The position numbers and the translations under genes were made by a program. 64,000 bases of DNA from an uncultured Bacteroidota bacterium (GTDB lineage: Bacteria > Bacteroidota > Bacteroidia > Bacteroidales > F082), in NCBI GenBank assembly GCA_903891085.1, contig CAITDJ010000046.1, positions 27,222-91,221 of the forward strand, written 5' to 3'. The notes beneath the pieces are model-generated. The model was given only the letters and a program-made list of their open reading frames with translations, searched no databases and was not told the DNA's origin. Positions within the stretch are counted from its first letter, which is position 1; each line of letters opens with the position of its first letter. Below are positions 56,056 through 63,569 of the stretch, one piece after another.

Positions 56056-56998
56056 GTGTTTATACTGTTATGAGCCCATCACAGCCGGGGCAGATTTTCA
56101 TGAGAAATGCAGCATGAATTTCTTTGGGACTGTTGTACCTCCCACTATTCCATACTCGATCAATCAAATGGCCGAATTAGCCAAAAGTGTGGTGGAACGC
56201 AGCATATCGGTGCCAGGTATTCAGCCCAAATTATCTATGTCATTATTGAAACAAACTAAGGAAAAAGCTGATACCCGATTAACGGTGGTTGGAGCACTTG
56301 GGGGCCAATACATTTTTAAACCGCCTTTTGATCAATTTCCGGAAATCCCCGAAAATGAACATGTAACTATCAGAATAGCTGAAGTTTACGGCATTCATGT
56401 AGTTCCTTCGAGTTTAATCCGATTGGCGTCAGGCGAATTATCCTATATAACCAAAAGAGTTGACCGAACTGATAAGGGTGAGAAAATCCATATGCTGGAT
56501 ATGTTCCAGATCACCGAAGCAACTGACAAGTACAAAAGCTCCATGGAGAAAGTGGGAAAAGCACTTCAAAACTATTCAGATAATCCCATGCTGGATAAGA
56601 TCTTCTTTTTTGAAATTTCGGTTTTTGGCTTTTTAACCGGAAATAATGATATGCACCTCAAAAACTTCTCCATGATCGAAAGTGCTTCGGGTTGGGTATT
56701 GGCGCCGGCATACGATCTTCTGAATGTTGCCATCGTAAATCCTAATGATACAGAAGAACTCGCGCTATCCATTGAAGGAAGAAAGAAAAAACTCGTAAAA
56801 GAGCATTTTGAGCGATTTGGCAAGGGATTGGAGTTATCTGACAAACAAATTCAGGGTGTTTTTAAGCGAATGCAGAAATACAAACCAAAAGCCATTGAAT
56901 GGATTGATAAATCCTTCTTATCCGAAAAGATGAAAACGGCCTATAAAAATACACTTGAAACAAGATATAAACAACTAAATTTGACAGATGAATATTGA
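56045..56998 (+). CDS. hipT: HipT-like serine/threonine kinase toxin
   Basis: A 317-residue kinase of the HipA fold. The glycine-rich loop region ERSISVPGIQPKLS (residues 51-64) holds Ser53 and Ser55, where HipA/HipT autophosphorylate. ATP-binding Lys92 is in YIFKPP, the catalytic loop GNNDMHLKNFSM has Asp202 and Asn207, and the metal Asp223 is in PAYDLLN. Known HipA and HipT toxins phosphorylate aminoacyl-tRNA synthetases. The target here is unknown. The first 25 residues (CLYC ... DFHEKC) have Cys5, Cys8, His19 and Cys22 spaced as a possible zinc knuckle, common in Bacteroidota forms but absent from E. coli HipA. Confidence 0.88.
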   Translation: MENKCLYCYEPITAGADFHEKCSMNFFGTVVPPTIPYSINQMAELAKSVVERSISVPGIQPKLSMSLLKQTKEKADTRLTVVGALGGQYIFKPPFDQFPEIPENEHVTIRIAEVYGIHVVPSSLIRLASGELSYITKRVDRTDKGEKIHMLDMFQITEATDKYKSSMEKVGKALQNYSDNPMLDKIFFFEISVFGFLTGNNDMHLKNFSMIESASGWVLAPAYDLLNVAIVNPNDTEELALSIEGRKKKLVKEHFERFGKGLELSDKQIQGVFKRMQKYKPKAIEWIDKSFLSEKMKTAYKNTLETRYKQLNLTDEY

Positions 56999-57095
56999 AC
57001 ATTGAACTGATTCCATTCAGGATAGTAATATGCCTAACTGAACATGCACTTCAACTTCTTTGACCCTATTCTTAACCCAATAATGAAAAAAGATC

Positions 57096-57536
57096 ATGTC
57101 AAAAATCATCGCCCTTGTGGCACACGATAACCGAAAAAAAGACCTGCTCGACTGGGTTTCGCACAACCTGAAAAAGCTGAACGACCACATTTTTTACGCC
57201 ACAGGAACCACCGGAAAATTGGTTTCGGAAGTCCTGGATCATGTCACCTGTCTGAAATCAGGACCACTGGGTGGCGATCAGCAACTCGGCTCATTGATCG
57301 CCGAGGGAAAAATCGATTATCTGATTTTCTTTTGGGATCCGATGACCAACCAACCGCACGATGTGGATGTGAAAGCACTGCTTCGCCTGTCAGTTCTGTA
57401 TAATATTCCCACGGCAAGCAACCGTTCCACAGCCGACTTTCTGATCACCTCACGACTATTCAACAACCGAGATTATAAGCCGATTCTGAAAGATTATTCT
57501 ATTTATCTGAACCGCGACCTGGAACCAAAAGGCTAA
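57096..57536 (+). CDS. mgsA: Methylglyoxal synthase
   Basis: A 146-residue enzyme converting dihydroxyacetone phosphate to methylglyoxal, a glycolytic bypass under phosphate limitation. Family motifs: IALVAHDNRKKDL at residues 5-17 with the catalytic His/Asp, YATGTTGKL near 35-43, SGPLGGDQQLG near 58-68 and FFWDPMTNQPHDVDVKAL near 82-99 with the second catalytic Asp. Length is standard. It precedes the ygeY gene by 176 bp. Confidence 0.96.
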   Translation: MSKIIALVAHDNRKKDLLDWVSHNLKKLNDHIFYATGTTGKLVSEVLDHVTCLKSGPLGGDQQLGSLIAEGKIDYLIFFWDPMTNQPHDVDVKALLRLSVLYNIPTASNRSTADFLITSRLFNNRDYKPILKDYSIYLNRDLEPKG

Positions 57537-57712
57537 TTCTAGGCAAAGAATAAACAGCTGGTTTTTTAATTGATAACAGAATATAATTCTGGTATATTAA
57601 TGAAATATACGCTTTGATTTCAATTTCTTTGCTGATCACCCTAAACTTATTCTTTACAGAACCCATGCGGGTAAAAACAGCTAATTTAGCGCTGTAAACA
57701 ATCTTTTCTGGA

Positions 57713-58924
57713 ATGGAAAATCTATTTGATCGTATCAATACGCTGGCCGAAAAGTACAGCAATGATACCGCTACCAACCTTTCGCGGCTCGTGAAACACA
57801 AATCATTAAGCACCAAAGAAAAAGAGGTCGCACTGGAACTTCAAAATCAAATGCTGGAAGCCGGTTTTGATGAAGCGAACATTGACGGACTTGGCAATGT
57901 GATTGGCCGTATCGGGAACGGTAAAAAGATACTGGCATTCGATGGTCATATCGATGTGGTCGATTTGGGCAATCTTTCAAACTGGACTTTCGATCCGCTT
58001 GGAGGCGAAATAAAAAATGGTTTTGTGCATGGCCGGGGCACTGTTGACCAGAAAGGCGGTCCGGCTGCCTTTGTCACAGCCGGAAGAATCATTAAAGAAA
58101 TCGGCGTTCCTGAAGACCTGACTATTTATTTTGTGGGCAGTGTGATGGAAGAAGATTGCGATGGCCTCTGCTGGAAATATATTATCGAAGAAGACGGTAT
58201 CCGACCCGATTTTGCTGTAAGTACCGAACCCACCAACCTCAATATTTACCGCGGTCATCGTGGCAGGATGGAAATAACCGTGAGTTTTTATGGGGTTTCG
58301 TCACACGGATCAGCGCCCGAACGCGGTAAAAATGCCATTTATATGGCTTCGCGCACAGCGCTTGAGATTGAGAAACTGAACGAGAGACTCGCGTTTGATG
58401 CGTTTTTGGGAAAAGGAAGTGTGACTATTTCTGAGATCGTTTCAGGAAGTCCTTCCTTGTGCGCTGTAGCAGATTTCGCCCGTATTCATCTCGATCGCCG
58501 CCTCACCTGGGGCGAGACGAAGGAATCGGCTGTGAAAGAAATTGAGCAACTTGTAGAAGGAATGAACGCAAAAGTGAAAGTGCTGAATTACAAAGAAACG
58601 GCATACACCGGCCTTGAATACGGCATGGAAAAATACTATCCGACATGGAAAATTGAGGAATCGCATCCGCTCGTACAGGATGCTGATCGTGCTTTCAAAA
58701 GTCTTTTTGGTAAAGAACCTATCATCGACAAATGGACTTTCTCGACCAATGGTGTGACAATCAATGGCATGTATGGCATCCCGACTATCGGTTTTGGCCC
58801 GGGCAATGAAGTGCTGGCCCATGCACCCAACGAAAAAGTTGCTGTAAGTGATCTGGTATTTGCTTCGGCTTTTTATGCGGGACTGGCTTATGAATTAAGT
58901 GAGCTAAAGTATGGAGTGAGCTAA
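57713..58924 (+). CDS. ygeY: YgeY-family M20 metallohydrolase
   Basis: A 403-residue M20-type hydrolase of the YgeY (selenium-metabolism-linked) group. Zinc ligands are His79 and Asp81 in FDGHIDVVD, Asp112 in GTVDQKG, Glu146-Glu147 in VMEEDCDG, Glu172 in STEPTN, and a C-terminal His in LAHAPNE near 385. In E. coli ygeY sits with ygeW and ygeX in a locus linked to anaerobic purine use, where it probably hydrolyses an amide or carbamoyl intermediate. The ygeW homologue follows 56 bp later. Its last codons overlap a short repeat array. Confidence 0.9.
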   Translation: MENLFDRINTLAEKYSNDTATNLSRLVKHKSLSTKEKEVALELQNQMLEAGFDEANIDGLGNVIGRIGNGKKILAFDGHIDVVDLGNLSNWTFDPLGGEIKNGFVHGRGTVDQKGGPAAFVTAGRIIKEIGVPEDLTIYFVGSVMEEDCDGLCWKYIIEEDGIRPDFAVSTEPTNLNIYRGHRGRMEITVSFYGVSSHGSAPERGKNAIYMASRTALEIEKLNERLAFDAFLGKGSVTISEIVSGSPSLCAVADFARIHLDRRLTWGETKESAVKEIEQLVEGMNAKVKVLNYKETAYTGLEYGMEKYYPTWKIEESHPLVQDADRAFKSLFGKEPIIDKWTFSTNGVTINGMYGIPTIGFGPGNEVLAHAPNEKVAVSDLVFASAFYAGLAYELSELKYGVS

Positions 58925-58937
58925 AGTGAACTAAAGT
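58898..58937. repeat. Direct repeats across the end of ygeY
   Basis: AGTGAGCTAAAGT occurs at 58898-58910 and 58915-58927, and a third copy with one change, AGTGAACTAAAGT, at 58925-58937. The array covers the ygeY stop codon. Confidence 0.75.
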
Positions 58938-58980
58938 TGAGTCAAAACACCTAATTTTAAAATCTGAAACGCTATATACC

Positions 58981-60168
58981 ATGAATCTACAACACAACAT
59001 TGATAAGTTATCCAACATAAAAACAGACCTATTCGGAAAAGATTTTCTGCTAACCTGGGAAAAAGACGAAGCTTCTATCCGGATGATCCTGGAAGTGGCC
59101 AACATACTAAAGGAAATGCGGGCCAGCAATATTTCCACACGACTTTTCGATTCGGGGCTGGCTATATCGAATTTCCGAGATAATTCAACACGTACGCGCT
59201 TTTCCTTCGCTTCAGCAAGCAATATGCTTGGTCTGGCGGTTCAGGATCTAGACGAAGAAAAATCGCAGATTGCACATGGTGAAACGGTGCGCGAAACGGC
59301 CAATATGATCTCATTCATGTCCGATTTCATTGGTATCCGCGATGATATGTTTCTTGGCGAAGGCAATAAATATATGCGCGAAATGGGTGCCGCACTTGAT
59401 GAAGGTTTCGCAAATGGTGTGCTTCCGTCGAGACCAGGCATTGTAAACTTACAATGCGATATGGACCACCCGACTCAGGCACTGGCCGATCTTGCACACC
59501 TGCTGCAACAATTCGGTTCGCTCGAAAACCTGCGTGGTAAGAAAATCGTGATGAGTTGGGCCTATTCACCCAGTTATGGCAAACCACTTTCAGTTCCGCA
59601 AGGCATCATTGGTTTGATGTCGCGCTTCGGTATGAATATTGAACTTGCCTATCCCGAAGGCTATGGCCTGATTCCGGAAATCGTTGACATTGCGAAAAGC
59701 AATTCTGCTCAGAGCGGAGGCTCGTTCAACATCAGCCATTCGATGGAAGATGCCATGAAAGATGCCGATATCGTTTATCCGAAAAGCTGGGCACCTTTTC
59801 ATATCATGCAACAACGTACAGCACTTCTTCAAAATGCGGATAAACAAGGGTTGAAAGAACTCGAACAAGTTTGCCTTGCAAACAACGCAAAATTCAAAAA
59901 CTGGGAGTATGATGCTGCCAAGATGAAACAAACCAACAAAGGAGATGCCTTGTATCTGCATTGTCTGCCCGCCGACATCAGCGGTGTTTCGTGTGAATCA
60001 GGAGAAGTAAATGCTTTGGTTTTCGAAAAATACCGCATTCGTACCTATCTCGAAGCAGGGTACAAACCCTATGTGATTGCAGCCATGATGCTGACCAATA
60101 AATTTGCACAACCTGCTGAAATCCTGAATAAAATTCTGGAAAGAAACAGCGTCCGTGTTGGAATTTAA
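58981..60168 (+). CDS. ygeW: Knotted carbamoyltransferase YgeW
   Basis: A 395-residue transcarbamylase of the YgeW group. It has the carbamoyl-phosphate motif S69-T-R-T-R73, H163-P-T-Q166 and H327-C-L-P330, with the longer inserts of knotted transcarbamylases (FLGEGNKYMREMGAALDEG). The natural amino acceptor of YgeW has long been uncertain; in purine-degrading bacteria it is proposed to act on ureido/carbamoyl intermediates in reverse, yielding carbamoyl phosphate. It is paired with ygeY upstream and faces the convergent AsnC gene, 12 bp away. It differs clearly from the ArgF at 5406-6407. Confidence 0.92.
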   Translation: MNLQHNIDKLSNIKTDLFGKDFLLTWEKDEASIRMILEVANILKEMRASNISTRLFDSGLAISNFRDNSTRTRFSFASASNMLGLAVQDLDEEKSQIAHGETVRETANMISFMSDFIGIRDDMFLGEGNKYMREMGAALDEGFANGVLPSRPGIVNLQCDMDHPTQALADLAHLLQQFGSLENLRGKKIVMSWAYSPSYGKPLSVPQGIIGLMSRFGMNIELAYPEGYGLIPEIVDIAKSNSAQSGGSFNISHSMEDAMKDADIVYPKSWAPFHIMQQRTALLQNADKQGLKELEQVCLANNAKFKNWEYDAAKMKQTNKGDALYLHCLPADISGVSCESGEVNALVFEKYRIRTYLEAGYKPYVIAAMMLTNKFAQPAEILNKILERNSVRVGI

Positions 60169-60180
60169 TTGCAGGTCTGA

Positions 60181-60648
60181 CTACAACACAAAATTCCTTT
60201 TAACTTTCGATTCAGTCATCACGAATGAACTGAAAAACTGACTTATATTGCTAATTACAGATAGTTTATGGGTGATGAAACTATGATAATCCTCCATGTC
60301 TTCGCAATGCACTTTCAATAAAAAATCGGAATTTCCGGAAATGTAATACGCTTCCATCACCTCATCCAGTTTGTTCATCTGTGCCTCAAAAGCTTCAATG
60401 GCTGTTTTGGTATGATCGTTCAACGAAACTGATATATAAACTATCAGTTTTTTGCCAATCAGTTTCGGGTCAATCTCCGTCAGGTAATTTTTAATATAAC
60501 CACTACTTTCCAGTTTTTTAATCCGTTCATGAATTGGTGTTGTCGAAAGGAATAATTGATTCGATAGTTCCCGAATCGTTAACCGACTATTTAATTGCAA
60601 TAGATTCAATAACTTACGATCTATTTCGTCTAATTTTTTCATATGCAT
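60181..60648 (-). CDS. Lrp/AsnC-family transcription regulator
   Basis: A 155-residue regulator. The N-terminal winged helix (KLDEIDRKLLNLLQLNSRLTIRELSNQLFLSTTPIHERIKKL region, residues 3-50) is typical, and the C-terminal RAM domain (KKLIVYISVSLNDH ... AYYISGNSDFLLKVHCEDMEDYHSFI) binds small effectors, usually amino acids. ATG codons at 60648 and 60642 are both possible. It is divergent from the PLP gene at 60804 and convergent with ygeW, so it probably controls the locus. The effector is unknown; an amino acid such as 2,3-diaminopropionate or glycine is a guess. Confidence 0.9.
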   Translation of the reverse strand: MHMKKLDEIDRKLLNLLQLNSRLTIRELSNQLFLSTTPIHERIKKLESSGYIKNYLTEIDPKLIGKKLIVYISVSLNDHTKTAIEAFEAQMNKLDEVMEAYYISGNSDFLLKVHCEDMEDYHSFITHKLSVISNISQFFSSFVMTESKVKRNFVL

Positions 60649-60687
60649 GCCTTTTTTCTAAAATTCACTTCTCAAAACGGCTCAAAT

Positions 60688-60730
60688 ATAGAATAAATCT
60701 ATTCACGCACACAATACCGGAATAATATTC
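60688..60730. promoter_or_regulatory. Candidate AsnC-type operators in the divergent promoter
   Basis: A perfect palindrome ATAGAATAAATCTAT (15 bp, 60688-60702) and a second GAATA-A-TATTC (60720-60730) lie between the regulator and the PLP gene. Lrp/AsnC proteins bind AT-rich ~15-bp palindromes. Assignment is by form and position only. Confidence 0.45.
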
Positions 60731-60769
60731 TATAATTTTAACCGATAAAAGAAATATACAATATGATCG

Positions 60770-60777
60770 TACCTTAG
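60770..60777 (+). promoter_or_regulatory. Near -7 box of the PLP-xdh unit
   Basis: TACCTTAG differs by one base from TAnnTTTG and lies 26 bp before the ATG at 60804. Confidence 0.35.
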
Positions 60778-60803
60778 CGTGGTTAAAAGATAATCGATTC
60801 ATC

Positions 60804-62288
60804 ATGATAGCACTGATTGACACCATTACAAATGAAATAGCATTACAAAATGCTGTAACCCGATTCAGGGAAATGGGTATTCTTCTTCCAACTTTCGCAC
60901 AGATGCGTAACCCGGAACTTATTCCTGAAAAGATTAAGAAAAACCTCAAAAACATTGGATTATGGGAGATAAATCCATCAAACCTATTCAGAATTACCTG
61001 GAAAAACGAACCAAAGGAAATGGGTGGATTATTTGGTAATCCAAACTATCTTGAGTTGCCAAAATCTATCACCGGTGTCGATGCACGTATTGTGTTGTTA
61101 CTTGGTAAATGGTTTCCAACAGGAGCCCATAAGGTTGGGGCCGCTTATGGCTGTCTGGCACCACGAATTATCACTGGTGGTTTCGACCCAACCTACAACA
61201 AAGCTGTCTGGCCTTCTACAGGGAATTATTGCCGGGGTGGCGCATTCGATTCAAAAATCATGGGAACCGAATCGGTAGCCATCCTTCCGGAAGAGATGAG
61301 TAAAGAAAGATTCGAATGGCTCCGTGAGGTGATTGGTTCTGAGGTGATTGCCACTCCTGGTTGCGAATCAAATGTGAAAGAAATTTATGATAAATGCTGG
61401 GAAATCCGTCGTACCCGCCCTGACTGTATCATCTTTAATCAGTTTGATGAGTTTGGAAATGCGGCCTGGCATTATAACACTACCGGACATGCTATCGAAG
61501 ATGTGTATAATCTGATTAAGACCGACAAAAGCAAGATGGCAGCCTATGTTTCAGCAACAGGATCGGCAGGCACCATCGCAGCCGGCGATTATTTACGCAC
61601 CATCGCGCCACAGATCAAAGTGGTTGCTTCGGAGGCGCTGCAATGCCCAACCTTATTAATGAATGGTTTTGGCGGACATCGTATCGAAGGAATTGGTGAC
61701 AAGCACGTGCCATGGGTTCACAATGTTAAAAACACCGATGTTGTTACTGCCATTGATGACGAAGATTGTATGCGTGTTTTCAGACTATTCAATGAGAAAA
61801 AAGGACATGATTATCTGATTTCCATTGGTATAGATCCTGCATTAGTAAATAACCTGCATCAACTTGGTATTTCAGGTATTGGCAATATTCTCTCGGCCAT
61901 CAAAACCGCTAAACATTTCGAAATGACTTCCGACGATGTAATTTTTTCAATTGCGACCGACTCAGCTGAAATGTACGGTTCACGACTCGAAGAACTCAGA
62001 GACGAAAAAGGCGAATACACACAGCTTCAGGCGGCCAAAGACATGGAAAAATGTCTGTTTGGTACTTCAGTTGCGCATTTGAAAGAGCTGATTTATACAG
62101 ACCGCAAAGCCATACATAACCTGAAATATTTCACCTGGGTTGAACAACAGGGAAAAGAAATTGCAGATTTGAATCAGCTTTGGTATGACCGCGAAATCTG
62201 GGGGAAACTTTTCCATCAGGTTGATAGATGGGACGAAATGATCGATGAATTCAATGACCGGACGGGTATGAAGAAATTGATGCAGTAA
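60804..62288 (+). CDS. Fold-type II PLP-dependent lyase/synthase, YgeX-position enzyme
   Basis: A 494-residue enzyme of the cysteine synthase/TrpB-like PLP family. The PLP lysine is probably Lys110 in PTGAHKVGAA, with PSTGNYCRGGA near 137-147 and a glycine-rich phosphate loop SATGSAGTIAAGDY near 251-264. It is longer than cysteine synthase (about 310) and diaminopropionate ammonia-lyase (about 400) and has an N-terminal extension of about 60 residues. In E. coli the ygeW/ygeY neighbour is ygeX, a diaminopropionate ammonia-lyase. This protein occupies a similar place but is not obviously YgeX, so its reaction is open. Probably first gene of the unit that continues into xdh. Confidence 0.8.
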   Translation: MIALIDTITNEIALQNAVTRFREMGILLPTFAQMRNPELIPEKIKKNLKNIGLWEINPSNLFRITWKNEPKEMGGLFGNPNYLELPKSITGVDARIVLLLGKWFPTGAHKVGAAYGCLAPRIITGGFDPTYNKAVWPSTGNYCRGGAFDSKIMGTESVAILPEEMSKERFEWLREVIGSEVIATPGCESNVKEIYDKCWEIRRTRPDCIIFNQFDEFGNAAWHYNTTGHAIEDVYNLIKTDKSKMAAYVSATGSAGTIAAGDYLRTIAPQIKVVASEALQCPTLLMNGFGGHRIEGIGDKHVPWVHNVKNTDVVTAIDDEDCMRVFRLFNEKKGHDYLISIGIDPALVNNLHQLGISGIGNILSAIKTAKHFEMTSDDVIFSIATDSAEMYGSRLEELRDEKGEYTQLQAAKDMEKCLFGTSVAHLKELIYTDRKAIHNLKYFTWVEQQGKEIADLNQLWYDREIWGKLFHQVDRWDEMIDEFNDRTGMKKLMQ

Positions 62289-62318
62289 ATAAATTGGAAG
62301 ATCAAAAGAAAACTCGGT

Positions 62319-63569
62319 ATGACGCAATCATCATTTCAATCAAACCACCACTTTCAGTGCATCAACTGTGACGCAACCTATGACGGTCAAAACACCCTCT
62401 ACCTGTGCCCGGCATGTGCTTCGAAAAACCGCCAGGGATTACCACCAATGGGTGTTCTAAAAACTGTATATGATTATAAGTCCTTGCGAAAACACTTTAC
62501 TGGTTTCACAACACTCAAGTCACATGGATTTATTGATTTACTTCCGATAGAAAAGCTGAGCAGTCTGCCAAAACTACATGTGGGAGAAACGCCATTGTAT
62601 TCCATTAACAAACTGAATGATAGAAAATTGCCATTTGAGATTTTGTTAAAAGACGACTCTCAAAATCCAACTTTCTCCTTTAAAGACAGGGCTTCGGCTC
62701 TCGTTTCGGCTTACGCAAAGGAACATAATTATCAAACAATTGTTACGGCATCCACTGGCAACGCAGGCTCATCACTGGCCGGCATCTGTGCATCACAGAA
62801 GCAACAGGCCATTGTGATGGTACCGGCAGCAGCGCCCATTGCAAAACTTACACAGATACTGATGTATGGTGCGCGGCTTGTTGCGGTGAACGGAACATAC
62901 GATGATGCTTTTGACCTGAGTATCAAAGCAACCGAACTGTTCGGCTGGTACAACAGAAATACAGCCTTTAATCCGCTCACGATCGAAGGAAAAAAGACTG
63001 TCGCTTTTGAACTGTTCGAACAACTTCATTTTACTGTTCCTGACCGGATTTTTGTTCCGGTTGGTGATGGTGTCATTTTGTCGGGTGTTTACAAGGGTTT
63101 TGAAGATTTGCTGGAGTTGAAACTCATCGAAAAAATGCCAACCATGGTTGCTGTCCAATCAATGGGAAGCGACAATCTGATACGTAACCTTGGTTCCGAA
63201 ACATTTACCATCAAAAAAAGCAACACCCTTGCCGACTCCATCTCGGTGGATGTACCGCGCAATTTCTATATGACGCAACATTACCTAAAAAAATATAATG
63301 GGGAGCGCCTGACAGTTTCTGACGACGAAATCCTATCAGCCTCGTCCATGTTGGCAAAAAATACCGGAATCTTTGCCGAACCAGCCGCGGCCACAGCCTT
63401 TGCAGGATTGCTAGCCTGCCAGCGGGAGTGTAAACTACCCGACAATTCACGGAATGTTGTATTGTTAACCGGCAGCGGATTAAAGGACTTGAAATCAGTG
63501 CAAAATATGCTTAACTTGCCACCGTCGATTGATCCGACTCTTGAAAATCTGAAAAAACTATTGTCATGA
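62319..63569 (+). CDS. Threonine synthase-like PLP enzyme with N-terminal zinc knuckle
   Basis: A 416-residue fold-type II PLP enzyme. N-terminal CINC ... CPAC (Cys14, 17, 30, 33) looks like a zinc ribbon, as in some threonine synthases. Lys122 in TFSFKDRASAL is the PLP lysine in the threonine-synthase SFKDR context, and TASTGNAGSSLAG near 143-155 binds phosphate. It lies 30 bp after the first PLP enzyme and overlaps xdh by 4 bp (ATGA). Homoserine kinase and other threonine genes are absent, so a catabolic beta-elimination role in this locus is more likely than threonine synthesis. That is inference. Confidence 0.8.
   Translation: MTQSSFQSNHHFQCINCDATYDGQNTLYLCPACASKNRQGLPPMGVLKTVYDYKSLRKHFTGFTTLKSHGFIDLLPIEKLSSLPKLHVGETPLYSINKLNDRKLPFEILLKDDSQNPTFSFKDRASALVSAYAKEHNYQTIVTASTGNAGSSLAGICASQKQQAIVMVPAAAPIAKLTQILMYGARLVAVNGTYDDAFDLSIKATELFGWYNRNTAFNPLTIEGKKTVAFELFEQLHFTVPDRIFVPVGDGVILSGVYKGFEDLLELKLIEKMPTMVAVQSMGSDNLIRNLGSETFTIKKSNTLADSISVDVPRNFYMTQHYLKKYNGERLTVSDDEILSASSMLAKNTGIFAEPAAATAFAGLLACQRECKLPDNSRNVVLLTGSGLKDLKSVQNMLNLPPSIDPTLENLKKLLS

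Noticed and set aside
55723..56998. HipA broken by a frameshift
   Set aside because: Both parts have proper starts and stops, an overlap of 11 bp, and the kinase part has its own conserved N-terminal Cys motif, so it is a true three-gene module.
58981..60168. Second ornithine carbamoyltransferase (argF)
   Set aside because: The longer length, inserts and ygeY partner match the YgeW group, not ArgF.
62319..63569. Biosynthetic threonine synthase
   Set aside because: Motifs fit the family, but the overlap with a molybdenum hydroxylase and the ygeW/ygeY context make a catabolic role more likely; kept as threonine synthase-like without a symbol.
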